The notes beneath the pieces were generated by a model. That model saw nothing but the letters and a program-made list of their open reading frames with translations, did not search any database and was not told the origin of the DNA. A program made the translations under genes and the position numbers. Shown one piece after another: positions 31,691 through 44,850 of a DNA stretch of 64,000 nt. Origin of the DNA: Ancylostoma caninum (lineage: Eukaryota > Nematoda > Chromadorea > Rhabditida > Ancylostomatidae); the NCBI GenBank assembly GCA_037903475.1, contig JBAJFG010000080.1, forward strand, positions 1 through 64,000. The letters run 5' to 3'. Within the stretch, counting starts at the first letter, position 1; every line of letters begins with the position of its first letter.

Positions 31691-34600
31691 AAAATGTTAT
31701 GATCAGCACTTGCGAAAGGTAAATCTTCAGTACACATTGATTCACATAAATTTTCTGGACGAAAGGTGGATCTTCTGCAAGCTCACAGTTACTTTCTATT
31801 AGGCAAGGCTCTGGCCTACACAATGCTCCAAGGAGAGATCCAACGCCTCACTCGAAGCAATTTTTCTTGGTAGGATGTGAACCTGTGTGGATTTGCCCGC
31901 CCGGCCACTAGACATGTACTTCTTCGGCTCGTCAAAACTGAGGCATTTTCAACCGAATCTCAAAGTCGAGCCCCAAATGGTGATAGGCGAGGCATTTAGA
32001 ATTTCCACTCTTAGCCTGGTCTAGCTACTGTCGAACGCCTCGAGCAGTATTTCATCTATCAGAGAACGTTGCCTTTTACTGGGATGTCGAGGTTTGTTGA
32101 ATATATCCAGATCACCCTCAGCGATGCAAACAAGACAAAAGTCCATTTTAATAAGCAATGTCTACTCATCACTAAAAGAGGCCCACTTTTTCCTAAAATT
32201 TCGCAACAGTGCTTACTAGAGGGATTAAAGCAATAGGTGTCGCAAGGTGAGCACTGACCGGCAATGCTTCTGTTCAAAATCCACCTTGCCCATTTTTTGC
32301 GATGTTAAGTTGCCAAGAAGGCAGAGCGAGCAGTGATTGAGTTGCGCGCAACCTAGCTGCTAACATTTTAAGAACTGTTTCACAATTCTTGTCCCACCTC
32401 CAATACTATGCTTTCGTATCTGAGAAGTTTCATGATCTTCATCTGGTCAAGGTTGAAAACTCGTATCGTTCTGGAAGTGCTCTTCTAGTCACAGCTTCTG
32501 TGTCTGTTTGATATAGGTTGGTTTAACATGATGTGGCAGTTTTGTTTTCTCATAAATATTTCACGAAGTAATTCACTAGCAAAATCATCGACGGTTACTA
32601 TTCACCTTTTTGAGAGTGGTAGGTTTGTCTCAGTATATGATGACGGAACCCAAAAAGGGATCTGGGAAGAACGCGGCGTCCACACATAGGAGATAGGCCT
32701 CTGTAGTGAGCTTTTCTAATACTGTATTCAATTTTTGTTGGTCTTATGCTTCCTGGGTATGATATACTTTTGGGGCACACTAAATAAAAAATCGAACGAG
32801 TGGACAGAATCATCAGGGACGAATTGATCAGTGTCATTCAATCTCTTAAGCGATGCGCTAAAAAGTCCCGTTCGTAACTGTAGATGTTTCCTAAATGCTA
32901 GGTCATGCTCAATTATGTAGTTTGACCCTTCCATGCGGACCAGGTGAAATTTTACAAAGACAGAATCAAGCCGTTTCCCCGTGGGCTTTTATGGGAGTTC
33001 TTAGCATTGACCAAACGAGTAAGTGTTAAACAAAGTATCCGTTGAAGAGTTTGAAGAGCTCAAATGCTTGGATGAGATCGTGCTTCGCTCGGAGAGCGAG
33101 CTGTGCCGCAGCTTAATAGGCGAATTATCTTCTGTGAGATGTTACTATGAAAGAAGCTATGGCCACATCTATTGCCGCGAATCAATTGCTCCGATCCACA
33201 GGGAGCCCGGTTCATTGTACCCATGATCGCACCTGAGGCGAACATGATCTGAATTTGAACACATCCATCTTACCAACTATCGGTGAGTTTTGGCCTCGCG
33301 CCCCACTCTCTTGCCAGAATCCGCCGTCAGCGACGGCGTTCTTGCTCTTACATTTGTTTCATTTTGTCGTCTCTTTACTTCATACTCATTACTCTTAAGG
33401 CTAATATATAAACTACTACTTTCCCGCGCCCCACGACGCCCAATACACATATAATACATTGGCCAAATCACAGTTCGTTTTACTTTACTACAGGTCGAGT
33501 GAATTAATCAATGATTCACTGATGTTGTAATTTTTGTATACTCTTACAATTTCACAATAATATATGTTGAGACAGTATTAGTGAAATCTCTCTGACTTCG
33601 TCTCAACTTAATTTCACTTGTGGCTTTCCTCCGTAATTTTTCGATTTCATTGCTTTTAATTTACTATTTCACTCGAGTGGCAATTGACCGTTAACCGATT
33701 GGACCCACTGACCCATCGGTTCACGCCATCTATAGTTTCTGTTCACCTCTCTGAGAAGTTCACCGATGCCCATTCGGTGACGTGAATGCTCGTTCCAACG
33801 AGCATTACATAAGAAGAGTCGTTTAGTGTTCATAAAAGTCGCCAGCTGCCGTGCTCACGCGGTTTCGAACAACGACGTGACCCTTGCGTCAGCGCCTTTC
33901 AATGCGATTACCTTCGGGTTTTGTTTCTTCTGCCACTAGCAACTAATGCATAACGTCTCCATAGTATTTCCGGCGTCAAATTCCAGTCGTTCAAGGTTGA
34001 ACCTGCCTTTGTCGCAAAAAGTAGTGAGGAAGCAAATAGCACAGTCAAGTCATTTTACCACGAAGTTCACCTCAAGGGCGTTAACTTCCCGCCCATTCAG
34101 TCGGCGTGCACCTGTCTCACACACGTACCTACAACTCTACTTGCGGCTCATTGATTACGGTCACGCCTCGGCCCCGCAGTTCCTGGAATTTCCCAGACCT
34201 AATCGACACTTAATCATGTTGTCCTTATCTTTGCCTTGTTCCACTTTTTCCTTGCACTCCACAGTGCCATAGCATAATACGAGTGGTGAGATGGATGATG
34301 GTGAGTGTTGTTGGCCGGATCGAATGACACTCGAATAGTCAACCAAATTTTCGAACATTCATAACAGTTTAAAGGCAAATATACCCTCTACAAAATAACA
34401 CATAAGCTATGACAGAAAGCGAAGATCCATTGTCTACATCCAACTTTGGCTAAGTGGAAAATGCGAATGCTCGAAAATGATAGAAAAGTACAACCTTGAA
34501 GGAAGGCTTGGGAAAGCTGCTGCATATTTACCCTCCGAATATTCGAATTTTCGAATCTGTTCTTGAATTATTGACTAAATTAGATTGATCGGCTATTATT

Positions 34601-34703
34601 CGGTCCTGTAGAAGCTAATGCTCGGTAAATTCATACTACAAACTTCTATTTTTATGCTCTTATTCTCTGTCTTCGATAAGACAGCTATGAGATAAGTAAT
34701 ATA
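31691..34703. other. No supported gene
   Basis: About 3 kb of mixed sequence. Short frames at 33023-33226 and 33946-34272 have no splice or domain support. No repeat borders could be defined. Confidence 0.4.
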
Positions 34704-36004
34704 TCAGGTTGTAGGGAAAGTTCTCGCGGTTTTTGGAACAGTACATCTTCTTGGTTTTTCAGAAACGGGAAAGCACATTAGGAAATGTGTAAATGCCATC
34801 ATATACTACCACTTTTCACCCATTTTTGGAAAGCCTTTCGATGCTCTTGGCGTAGAACTATTCTGGCATTGACTTGGAAAAGCGTGTCCAACCAGCGATC
34901 CTAGTCATTTTCGTTGTCGAGCGCTCTAGCATGTGTAGTCATTTTCAGTCATCCTAGTCATTTTCGTTGTCGAGCGCTCCAGCATGTGTAGCGTTAGAGG
35001 GGGAAAGAGAAGGTGGTTATCTTTCAAGGCAAGGTAAGAGCTGTACTTTGGGTCAGCCAGCACTTTCCATCCAAAGCCAGATAGCTTCTGGTGAGTCACG
35101 CTTTCAATATGTGGACGAGCATCGTCGTTCAGAAATCAGATCTTGCCGTAATTCGGCCTCTTTGCGATTTTTCTGGTCAATCTATCCGGCCTCTGATAGC
35201 ACAGGTCTACCGCGAGGCCATTGTCGCGTGGCAGTAGCGCATAGTGGACGATGTCTTTGCTGTCGTACTAAGCAGTGACCACCATCTTCTGAGGGTGATC
35301 ACCCGTCTTCGGCTGCGGCTCAGGCTGCTCATCCTCGGCAACCCAGTGTCGATGGTGCTGGGAGTTGACGTACAAACACTACTTCTCATCTCCTGTAAAG
35401 AAGGACTTCAGCCGGTTTTCAATGCTCCTGTAAGAGAGCAATTCAGTAGCCACCTGAGCACATCGCTGGAGATCGCACCCGGTCAAATCATGATCACTCA
35501 CTGTGATATTTTTTTATCTTGCCCAACTGACGCAGGTGATCGGCGATGCTGGTGAAGTGAACGTCCAAGACTTGCGTTATTCACGCATAGCTTGCCATGG
35601 ATTTGAATCCACCAACTGCTGTAGTCGATCATTCTCGACTTCGGATGCGCATCCCAACCGCACGGAAACATTGAGGTTGAAGTCGCCAACAGGGAGGCGT
35701 CTGGACCAATATTGTGCAGCAGTGCGGAATGCTGCACCATCCCCGAATACAGCGGGAATGCAACAACTGGATGCGGCTGCTGATTCACCAGATTTGAAGT
35801 CGTATACTAAAAGGTGGCAAAAGTTTCGCGTTGAAAGTTTCATATTCCTAGACGGGGTTGTGGAGGAGTTTGCAGGCGATGATAGTAATAAACTTGCACA
35901 TACCTGACCTTCTTGTATATATAACAGACATGTTGCTTCATGGCAGCGTGGGGTTTTAAAAAAGCACACTTCTGAAAACCGCGAGAACTTTCCATACAAA
36001 CTAA
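34704..36004 (-). mobile_element. Full-length mariner, 1301 bp, degenerate transposase
   Basis: Terminal repeats share GGAAAGTTCTCGCGGTTTT after TCAGGTTGTA (left) and TTAGTTTGTAT (right, reversed), with TA at both borders (34702-34703 and 36005-36006). The minus strand encodes a SETMAR-like transposase: start near 35843 (MKLSTRNFCHLLVYDFKSGE), helix-turn-helix parts (AVFGDGAAFRTAAQYW, LPVGDFNLN), NDRLQQLVDSNPWQAMREI, then frameshifts before IADHLRQLGKIKK, a SFFTGDEK block (first Asp) and a PHIES-like block. It is longer and better bounded than the other mariner copies and resembles the mariner lineage described from hookworms (inference). Stops make it inactive. Confidence 0.88.
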
Positions 36005-36154
36005 TAGTTCATACACACATATACAGTGTACATAATTTATGCATTATGTATTGTATACATTCGAACATTCGAGCGAGTCTTCCTAGTGCATGAAGGTGAA
36101 AGGGATCACTATGATTCTACTGAAAATGCTCAAAGACGTTCACATCAATATATA

Positions 36155-37396
36155 CAGGGTGGCCGAAAATTACCCGTGCACTGAAATTTTGATGCTCTAA
36201 CTAAGTCTTCAATTTTCGATGACTCAAAATATCTTATAAACTCATCAGACTTCAAAATAGCCTTCATTGGCAGAAACGGTAGCCCTCAACGTCTTCGTAG
36301 GTTCTGCACATGGTTCTCGCACGTACTCTTTACTGATTTCGTCCCCGGAAATTTTTTGGGGCTTCTCCCAGGGAATACAAATTTTTGCGCTAATAGAGAG
36401 GTCTTTCTCTTCAAAAAGACTACAGGGGAAAATCTGCTGGATTCAAATTTGAGCAGTACAAAGGCCACTTTCCATGCCTTGCGAACTCAGGCAAACGCTC
36501 ACATTTCCAATCTTTAACACTTTTTGCCTCTTCTGCAGGACGGAGGTCTGTTGCAGGTCATGTCTTCTACTTTCAAGAAGTGCAGATCTCCTCGATTCAA
36601 AGATGTTTTATGGAAATACCTCCTTGCACACATAAGTTTAAATTTTAAAATTAGAATCCACAAAAACTAAAGGACCCTTGCCAGTGGACATTATATCGCG
36701 CCAAGACGTTAAAAACAGGCGTTGACCTGTTCTAGCAACAGTTCTGCCTTGGAGTAGGTCCAAGCAATAGATTCAACAGATTTGGTCGAAACCCTGTCAC
36801 ACTCGGCGTTTGCTATAGTGAAAAGTTCCTCGCCAGCAAAGACGATCGTGTGTTAGCGAGAATGATAAAATCGCTTCAGCGTCTGCCTGCACAAGTTCTT
36901 CCTATTCTTTCTCAAAGTATCCGGTAAGGCATGGGTTTTTTGAGAATGGTAAGGAAAGATATTCAGCTTCTTTCACACAACTTTTATCGGAGGTCTGCGG
37001 TCGATCCTGACCTCTATCGCCATTTGGGGCGAGGAACCTAGGGATTTCTGTCAATCCTGCTCCGGCCAACCTTCACTTTCCTGGTAGTTGGTGCAGTGAG
37101 AGCAAATATCTGCCCTTTTTGTCCTCACTGTTTCTAAGCGTTTTGAAGCTTTTTATTGTATCTTGAACAGTTATTCGGTGCAGGGACAACACATCCTTAA
37201 TGTTCGTCACAGATCTTCACTTCCGATGCAGTTGAATATTGGCACTGCACATGACGTTGGAGGCAACCATCTCGAGATAACTATTACTCTTGAACCAAAT
37301 ATAACAAAGTAAGAGGAATATGAGAAGATAACGCGGAAAAATCCGGAAGTCCCGTAGAAATGGGGGGGGGGGCACGGGTAATTTTCGGCTACCCTG
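36155..37396 (-). mobile_element. Tc1/mariner-type element, 1242 bp, TIR CAGGGTGGCCG
   Basis: Ends CAGGGTGGCCGAAAATTA (left) and CAGGGTAGCCGAAAATTA (right, reversed) are flanked by TA. Both continue CCCGTGC. Minus-strand frames keep a decayed DDE region: a GKGPLVFVDSNFKI block near 36640-36690 (second half of the fold), and WKCERLPEFARHGKWPLYCS followed by NLNPADF near 36430-36500 (the N-P-x-D motif with the last acidic residue). Stops and frameshifts are frequent. It is the same family as the fragment at 23111. Confidence 0.85.
37362..37372. repeat. Poly-G tract, 11 G
   Basis: Just inside the right end of the 36155-37396 element. Confidence 0.9.
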
Positions 37397-37398
37397 TA

Positions 37399-38219
37399 TA
37401 AAAATGAAAGTTTGTGTGCATGTAAGTACATAAGTGTGTATGTATTTAATGAATAGAAGTCGCGGAAGGTGAACCGATTCGGACCAAATTTTGCATGCAC
37501 ATTCACCGGCGGAGGTTATAAGCTACCTCTCACCAGGAACTACCGATTGACTTATCGATTATATCGATTTTATTGAATTTTCGCTATTTTTGCTCAAGAG
37601 TCGGAAACGACATGTTTATTAGGGTTTTCCAATGCGCTAAACACGAATGTGACAACCGTTTCGCACGAAATATTGATTTATCGATTTCATTGATTTTTGG
37701 CTCTTCTGCCGAATGGAGCTTGAAGACGTCTCCTAGGATTCTTCAATACGCTGAGTACGAATATGACAACCATTTTGCACGAAATATTGATTCATTTATT
37801 TCATCGGTTTTTTTCGCTCGGGGACGGACAAGGACATGCCTGCTGGGGTTCCTTAATACGCTGAATACGAATATGACAACCATTTTGCAGAAATATCGAT
37901 TTACCGATTTCATTGATTTTTGGCTCTTCTGCCGAATGGACCCGTGAAGACATCTCTCCTGGAGTTCCTCGATACGCTGAATATGAATATGACAACCGCT
38001 TTGTTCGAATGCATCGATTTATGTCACCGAAATAGCTTTGTTAACCTTTCGCCCACAAGTTGATGGGGAAGGGTCACTTGGGCTTCACTAATATGCTGAT
38101 CACCGAAATTATGGAGATTTTATTGTTTTAACGAATTTATCGGTGACTGTAATTGGCCTCGGCAGTGTGATGTAGACAAGGCAGTAAAACACCCGGGGGA
38201 AGCCGGGTACTGCAGCTAG
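37399..38219 (+). mobile_element. Non-autonomous Helitron, 5' end disrupted
   Basis: Shares with 43676-44850 the block near 37460 (GGTGAACCGATTCGGACCAA, TTTGCATGCACATTC) and diverged tandem units with ACGAATATGACAACC and TATTGATT. The 3' end has the Helitron pattern: hairpin ACCCGG/CCGGGT (38189-38209), short spacer, CTAG (38216-38219), host T. The 5' part starts against the TIR of the Tc1/mariner-type element, so its TC terminus is lost or hidden there. No Rep/helicase. Confidence 0.8.
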
Positions 38220-38251
38220 TGCTTTATATCAGAGCAAAGACAATGCCCTCA

Positions 38252-38266
38252 CCCCCCCCCCCCCCC
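38252..38266. repeat. Poly-C tract, 15 C
   Basis: The longest homopolymer G/C run in the window, 33 bases after the Helitron 3' end. Confidence 0.95.
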
Positions 38267-38490
38267 ACCTCTGTCCCTATGCTCCTGATAACATGAACTT
38301 AGTAAATTATATTTATTGATAGTCGTACTACGTGCTTATTACTTATTTACACGTGTATAAAGTAGAATTGGCCTTTCCTGTTTTCAATTATCTTCCCAAT
38401 AATTGGCTTCATAGTTCATTTCACAGATTCATTAAGATTCTGATCATCTACACCCCTTCATCTGAGTCTTCTCCGAAAAATGTATCGGGA

Positions 38491-38501
38491 GGGGGGGGGG
38501 G
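38491..38501. repeat. Poly-G tract, 11 G
   Basis: Preceded by GGGA, giving GGGAGGGGGGGGGGG. Confidence 0.95.
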
Positions 38502-41500
38502 CGTAGGTGAGTATAGGGTCTGTAATGTTCATATCAGTATTTTTTTTGGACTAATTTAGAGGAACAACCACGGATAACAAGCAGCGGCTGTCGCGGAAAG
38601 TGGGGGAGGAAGGCGTGGGAGAAAGCTCAGCCTATTTGAGGACCAGGATGGAAAACAAAAAGTGATAAGAATTTTATTTATATTAACTGTAACATCAAAT
38701 AATCAGTGATGGCTAGCCAAAAATAATTATAATAAAAACCGATAGAAATAAGCTAGTTAAAACTTTTCAATCATTTCGGTGATCCATTTTTTGGTGGGGT
38801 GCTCCTGCCCCTCCTGCTCTCTCTCCACTGAATCCCCCACTAATAACAACATAATCGTTCTCCCTTAACGATATCTATGTCCCACTCAAACACTACATTA
38901 TAATGGAATTTCACATGAAATCAGCTTCATCAGCTTCATGACTGTAGGAAATGACAGACGGTAGAAGAACAGCCATATGAGAGGACTTACAAAAAATGAG
39001 CACTTCTCAGCACATATTTCATTATGCTTGCTCGTTCTCCCCGTCGAAAGGTTCCAGAGATATTAAGACACACACAGCGAGATACATATAAAGAGGTATG
39101 GGTACCCTGTAAGAAGTTCTAATTAAGGCACCGTTTTCTATTCACTTTCCGCACTCAGGATGGTTCGCCTGCGGATAGAGATGTCTCTGCCAAAGAGGTG
39201 ACAAGAGCATCAAGAGTTCTTGTAACTATAAGCTGATAACTGAATAATTATCAGGAAATAGCAATAAAAATAAGACAGTTTCTCCAGGAAATCTGAAATA
39301 TAGAATACGTAGGAATAAATGTCAAAAAAACACACGAAATGAAGCTGTGTATATGTGTTGTGAACGAATTTCGCATAGTTTTCTGACCTATTCTCAGCAG
39401 AAAGAGGCTTTCCCATGATATCGTGTTCCAAAAGAAACTTCCTCCTTCCATGAAGGCAAATTGTTTTTTTTTTCATCTTCCCAGCATTTGCGGAATGAAC
39501 GCACTTTCTCACCAGAGCTGAGCACAATGTTCCTATTTTTGTGGCAAGGAACAAACTTCAATTTTTGATCAACTTGTTCGTTGCAGCACAAAAATCGCAC
39601 TCAGCATAAGTGAGCCCACCTATTTCAAGTATATTTACCGCATATTCCTCAGTTCGAAACATGGAAAATTTGATTAACGTTCAACTCATGCATCGATTTT
39701 GTTGTCAAAATACATATGTAGCAGAGCAGACATCAATGCAGCTATGTTTCGATGCTTCTTATTGTATTGTTTGATGATGCAGGCAATGCAAGAGCCGTCT
39801 GCTCCACTGCTTTCCCTGAAATGGAATGGAACAGACAAAGGAATGCTAGCTCTACTCTGTGTTGCTTCTCCTGTGATCCTAACCTTGAGATCCCAAAAAA
39901 AGCTTGCTCGAACTTGTGGCGAGAGGATAACGAAGAAGAGAGGCCATCACGCGCGTGGAGTACACTATAACCACAGCAGCGCATATTAACTACCCACAGA
40001 CCAGAGGTGAGTAGAAGTACTGCGCAATACCGGAAGTCGGAATTTGGAGGAACTTCAAAATCTGGCGGAATTTGGAGAGGTAAAGCAGCATTTATGAGTT
40101 GACTTTACTCAACTACTCTCCTCTAGAACTCTAGAAGTCAGATGCTTGCAAACGTCAGAATTCAGAAACTTTCGAACTTCCGAACCCGAAATTCCGCTCA
40201 TCCCTGATACAGACTCAGGAAAGAGATAAGGCCAGGTGTCTTCGTCGCTGCAATTTTTGAGCAGTTCTCGAGATTTAGAAAAAGATGTTACTGTACTGAA
40301 GTATTATTGTCACGAGAACTGTGTATTTATGTAAACCAAATACGACTAAATGTAAGCGAAAGAGTGACGAGGGATTTCCTCAGCATATTTTATTGTCATA
40401 TGGATATACTATTCATGATTTGTATTAGCTTTGCTTTTTTTGCACCTGGAACGCAACCTCAACAGATGAACACATCGAATTCTGTGACATTTCCCTGCTG
40501 AATTCTGTGACATTTGCTGCCATCCTCGCCTCAATTAATGATGAGGTTTCCCTCCTCTTAACGGCAACTGAGGAGGGAAGGCAACAAGAAGGAGAGGCTT
40601 TTCCTGTCACCTTTGCGTATTATAGCGACGCATTACACCGCTTGCGCGTCATTTCTGCTGCACAACTATCAGAGCGTAAGGCGGCTAGGTTCTTCAGCTT
40701 GAGCTTTTCCCAGTGAGAAAGTTATGTGGCTGTCAATTTTGAAGTAACTTCACTCATTATAAAAAGTATCTCCATGGGGTGTTAAGCTGTATTTATACTT
40801 CATAATGAGGCGATGCTCTGGGCCGATGGCCACAACAGGTGCGACGTGAAAAGCGATAATGTCGTATCATCTAGCGATTTCGCCAGTTTGTTTCGCACGT
40901 AACATCAACAAAATTGTCGCATCGTGTGTGCTGCCAGACACGACGCGTACACAGCCTTGAAGAAAAAGCCTAAACAATGGGGATTCGTGGAGTCGCGTCG
41001 CGAGGGTAACCGTTAACTACTACGACGCGACCACTACCCGTACATGCTTCCATACCTGACCTTCTCAACAGTTCGCATGAGCGCGACAGTCGCGTTGTGG
41101 TGAAGTATAAACATAGCCCCGGGAAATCTATTTGGTTTTCTATATCTATCAGCAATTTTCACAATTTTCCTCACAGAAAGTCACGAATATTGCAGAAGCA
41201 CAAGAAGTGTCGGAATATTGAGGAGAGAGAAGGGTTCTCATGGCAGCTATCGTTTTTCATCGACACGCTTCACCTGTAATTCTTTTTAATGAGCAGTTTT
41301 GCAATCGTCCAATCATCTCAGTGCCAGCTAATTTATGTATGTTTATGAACAAATGGATGTTTGGCTGAATGTACTCCATTCAATTTTCTAATTGGTATCA
41401 TTTTCTGGAACGATGAGTTAACATGAAAAGATCTACGTTTGCAAGACATCGGCCACTCGAAAAAATACAAGCTGATATACAGTTTAATATCTTTCGAGCA

Positions 41501-42876
41501 CTTTCGATATCGATCGAGATCCAGGATCTCTTGAAAACAAGGGAACAAACAAACAACACTTTGTTTTCTGGAGCTTGCTATGACTTCGTACTCATGCTTG
41601 AGCGAACTCACAAGATGGATTACGCAATCATCGTAGTAATCTCTACGTGGACGACTCCGCAAACGATTACTCGTGGAACTTTCTCACGGTTATATAGTGG
41701 AAAAATCTAGTTATTGCAATCCAGGAAAACAGAACAAATTTCCAGAAAAACAGCATGATAAATCGTCTCCGCAGCGGACGTCGTAAATTTAATCCCAGAT
41801 GACTATGGGAGCGGCGAAAGCATTGATTTCTGCAATATGTACGTGGACATGGTAGATTACCAACTAATGCATCCTGGAATTCGTGCCATAATTTACCATC
41901 CTGCAATTTTCAGGCTCGCGCTAAATAGTATCTAACAATTAAAAAAGCTGTGACAGGATTTTCTGGAGAGATCGTAAATGTATTTGTTTTCAAGTTTGAC
42001 TCAGAAAGGAACCTAGACCATCCTTCCGATTTTCCTCCGAGATTTGATCCTCTTTCTAAGTTTTCATGCAGAAAAAAGACATCTGCGGATGCTATTCAGT
42101 GTTTGTCATTTTTCAATGTTGACGTCATCTCTTTTCTGTACAAAATTGACGGCAAAAATTTAAATGAGCTACACAAATTTCTGCATGCTTTCTGAATTAA
42201 GGCAACGGCTACAATTCTGCACTGCTCGAACCTTTCCGTGCCAGTTACGGAAAAATCTAATTTCTCCCTTCCAAAATGTTTAGGTGCATATTCGTCATTC
42301 ATATGTCCTATCGCTAAAATTTCCAATGCTTTCAATTCATGTATTTAGCAGCAATTATTATTGTTTACATACTGTTATATTATGTGGTTATTACACCTTT
42401 ATGCATATACGATAGAGTAGGAAATTTCTTTGAGGATCCCCACACTATGATTTGCAAGCAATCCTGGTATTGTTGAATGAATTTTGAGCTCCGGCACTCT
42501 GAATGGGTAGTCTAAACGGGTGGTCTGGCACATGAATCTTGGAGACAAATCAATGTTTATCAGACTTCGACGAGCAAGGACACTACTGTCTGTGACAAAA
42601 TTCTTAGAAAGATCTGGCTCATCTACGGTAAATGTGTACGGAATGCATCACACCTCTGTCAGATGCACGCTAAAAAAGCAATGCGTGGAAAGTTATAGCC
42701 GAGTTTTTCCCATTAACTCTGATTAAGAATCCTACTACGTACACCACACAGATGATAACATTCTGCTGCAACTGAGGAAGCCATCTCCGTACGAGAATGT
42801 GCACAACGACCAAATTGTCCTATTCGTGAAAAGGGCAATTTGGGCGCGATAAACCACGTACTCCTTTACTCTCTGA
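38502..42876. other. No supported gene
   Basis: About 4.4 kb without a recognisable exon set or element borders. Frames at 39699-39989 and 41423-41710 are AT-rich and unsupported. At 40840-41100 there are several GTCGC/GCGAC-rich stretches with partial inverted symmetry (CGCGTCGCGAGG, CGACAGTCGCG), possibly a decayed inverted-repeat element. Confidence 0.35.
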
Positions 42877-43032
42877 TTGAAACATTCGCGACCTTCCGTT
42901 ATCGGCTTGGTGTGTCACATGGGAGACGGACGGCCCCTTAAGCACGCGTTTATGCTCATCGGTTGTGCACGCGGTTCTACGCGTCGCACTACGCGTGTCA
43001 ACCTTTTGAGCACGTTGTCGCGCGTATGTTAA
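42877..43032. mobile_element. Short TTAA-type element related to 13007-13506
   Basis: The left end is TTGAAACATTCGCGACC. The right end, reversed, is TTAACATACGCGCGAC. The right half (GCACGCGGTTCTACGCGTCG, then GTGTCAACC and TTTTGAGCACG) matches the right part of 13007-13506. It is an internally deleted relative. Confidence 0.65.
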
Positions 43033-43675
43033 ACTGAACCACCGAAAAAGGGTTTGTTCAGAAGCGTTCTCACCCAGCATCATTTCTCTAGCATCCAATG
43101 GCCAATGAATATTAGATGCAAGCGTTTGACACCGGTGCGTCTATATAATGAAGGATATGACCAGTCGCATCGCTGACGCAGCACTGACGCACGCGTTAAC
43201 GGCCTCGGCCGCGCGTTCTTTTCATTGAGGAGGTGCATACATTCCGCTTTAACCCGTCTTCATGAGAAATCCTTCGCAAATGGATGCGTGCGTCTGGCTA
43301 GTATGAACTCTCCTATAAAACTATGAATATGTATATGCGTCTGGATCTTCCGCTCATCACAGGGTTGCGTGCGTCCAACGCAAACACCTACGGTTCACAG
43401 CGCTACATGCATCAGCGCCTTCAAAAGCACATAGCGCAGCGATTTCTTTGATTTCTTGCATGTTTCCCACTAACTCCACCAATGAGTTCTGCATCCCTCC
43501 CGGTATACGGCGAAACATCGAAATCCTCCCCAGATGCTATTAGAGCTATTTATCTTTGAAAAGTGGTTAATTGTTCCAAAAGGTAATATTACTTGAGTGC
43601 TTTCGTTAGAAGCCAAAGAACATCAGGTGATAGTTTTTCGAATAATTCCAAAGTGCAGTTGAATCGAATAAGTTA
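43033..43675. other. No supported gene
   Basis: Spacer before the Helitron, with GC-rich patches (ACGCACGCGTTAACGGCC near 43190) but no clear borders. Confidence 0.35.
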
Positions 43676-44850
43676 TCTCTATATATAAAGTAGAATGTCT
43701 GTGAGTGTGTGTGTATGTATGTATGTATGTATGTTCCTTATAGAAATCGCGCAGGGTGAACCGATCGGGACCAAACTTTGCATGCTCATTCCTCATGGGC
43801 CGGCGGAGGTTTTAGGCTACTTCGTGCCAGGCATTATCGATTGATTTATCGATTTTATTGATTTTTCGCTACTTTTGCCCGGGGGCGGCGAGGACATGTC
43901 TAATGGGGTTTCTCAATGCGCTGAACACGAATATGATAACCGTTTTGCACGAAATATCGATTTATCGATTTTATTGATTTTTCGATATTTCTGCACGAGA
44001 GTCAGTAGGGTCAGCTCTACTGGGGTTTGTCAGTGCGCTGAACACGAATATGATAACCGTTTTGCACGAAATATCGATTTATCGATTTTATTGATTTTTC
44101 GATATTTCTGCATGAGAGTCAGTAGGGTCAGCTCTACTGGGGTTTGTCAGTGCGCTGAACACGAATATGATAACCGTTTTGCACGAAATCTCGATTTATC
44201 GATTTTATTGATTTTTCGATATTTCTGCACAAGAGTCAGTAGGGTCAGCTCTACTGGGCTTTGTCAGTGCGCTGAACACGAATATGATAACCGTTTTGCA
44301 CGAGTTGTCGACTTATCGATTTTCTGATTTCTTGCTATTTTCGGCCAGGGGTGGTGAGGACATGGTTACTGGGGTTCCCCAATACGCTAAACACGAATAT
44401 GATAACCATTTTGTGCAGAATAGCGAATTATTTGTATGATTTTTCACCATTTTCGTCCACGGGCCGGTGAAGATGTGTCTACTGGGATTTTCCATTGCGC
44501 CGTACACGAATATGACAACTATTCTCCATGGATATATCGACTCAGTAATTCTTTTGCTCTTTCTCCGCTTTTGGAAAGGGACGGGGTAGGAATATGTTCA
44601 CTGGATCAATCGAAAACGCTAAACCCTAGGTGCGAATATGGCAACTGCTTTCCATGAATTTGACACTGAAGTAACATTACTGACTTTTCGCGTACGGGTC
44701 GGTGGAAGAGGGTTACATGAGCCTGCTTATAAGTTTGCCACCAAAATTATAGGCATCCGCAATGAATTTGTCTGCACTAGCAATTGTCCTCATTGGTGTG
44801 AAATTGCCGGGGTAGTAAAACACCCGAGCGAAGCCGGGTATGCCGTCTAG
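43676..44850 (+). mobile_element. Non-autonomous Helitron, 1175 bp, with internal 117-bp repeats
   Basis: The 5' end is TCTCTATATATAAAG directly after a host A (43675). The 3' end is a hairpin (ACCCGAGCGAAGCCGGGT, 44823-44840), TGCCGT, CTAG (44847-44850), then host T (44851). These are the defining Helitron termini. No Rep/helicase gene is present. The interior carries about four tandem units. GTCAGTAGGG starts at 44001, 44118 and 44235, so the period is 117 bases. Because 117 is divisible by three, a 150-codon open frame (43875-44327) persists. It is an artefact of the repeat. Confidence 0.92.

Noticed and set aside
31740..32080. Plus-strand frames suggestive of a DDE transposase tail
   Set aside because: Only short vague matches without a conserved DNARPH or SPDL motif. 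Only the adjacent mariner-like end was kept.
35503..35907. Plus-strand 134-codon frame
   Set aside because: It is antisense to the mariner transposase at 34704-36004.
43875..44327. 150-codon frame with four 39-residue repeats
   Set aside because: It lies inside a non-autonomous Helitron and follows its 117-bp tandem unit. There is no evidence of coding.
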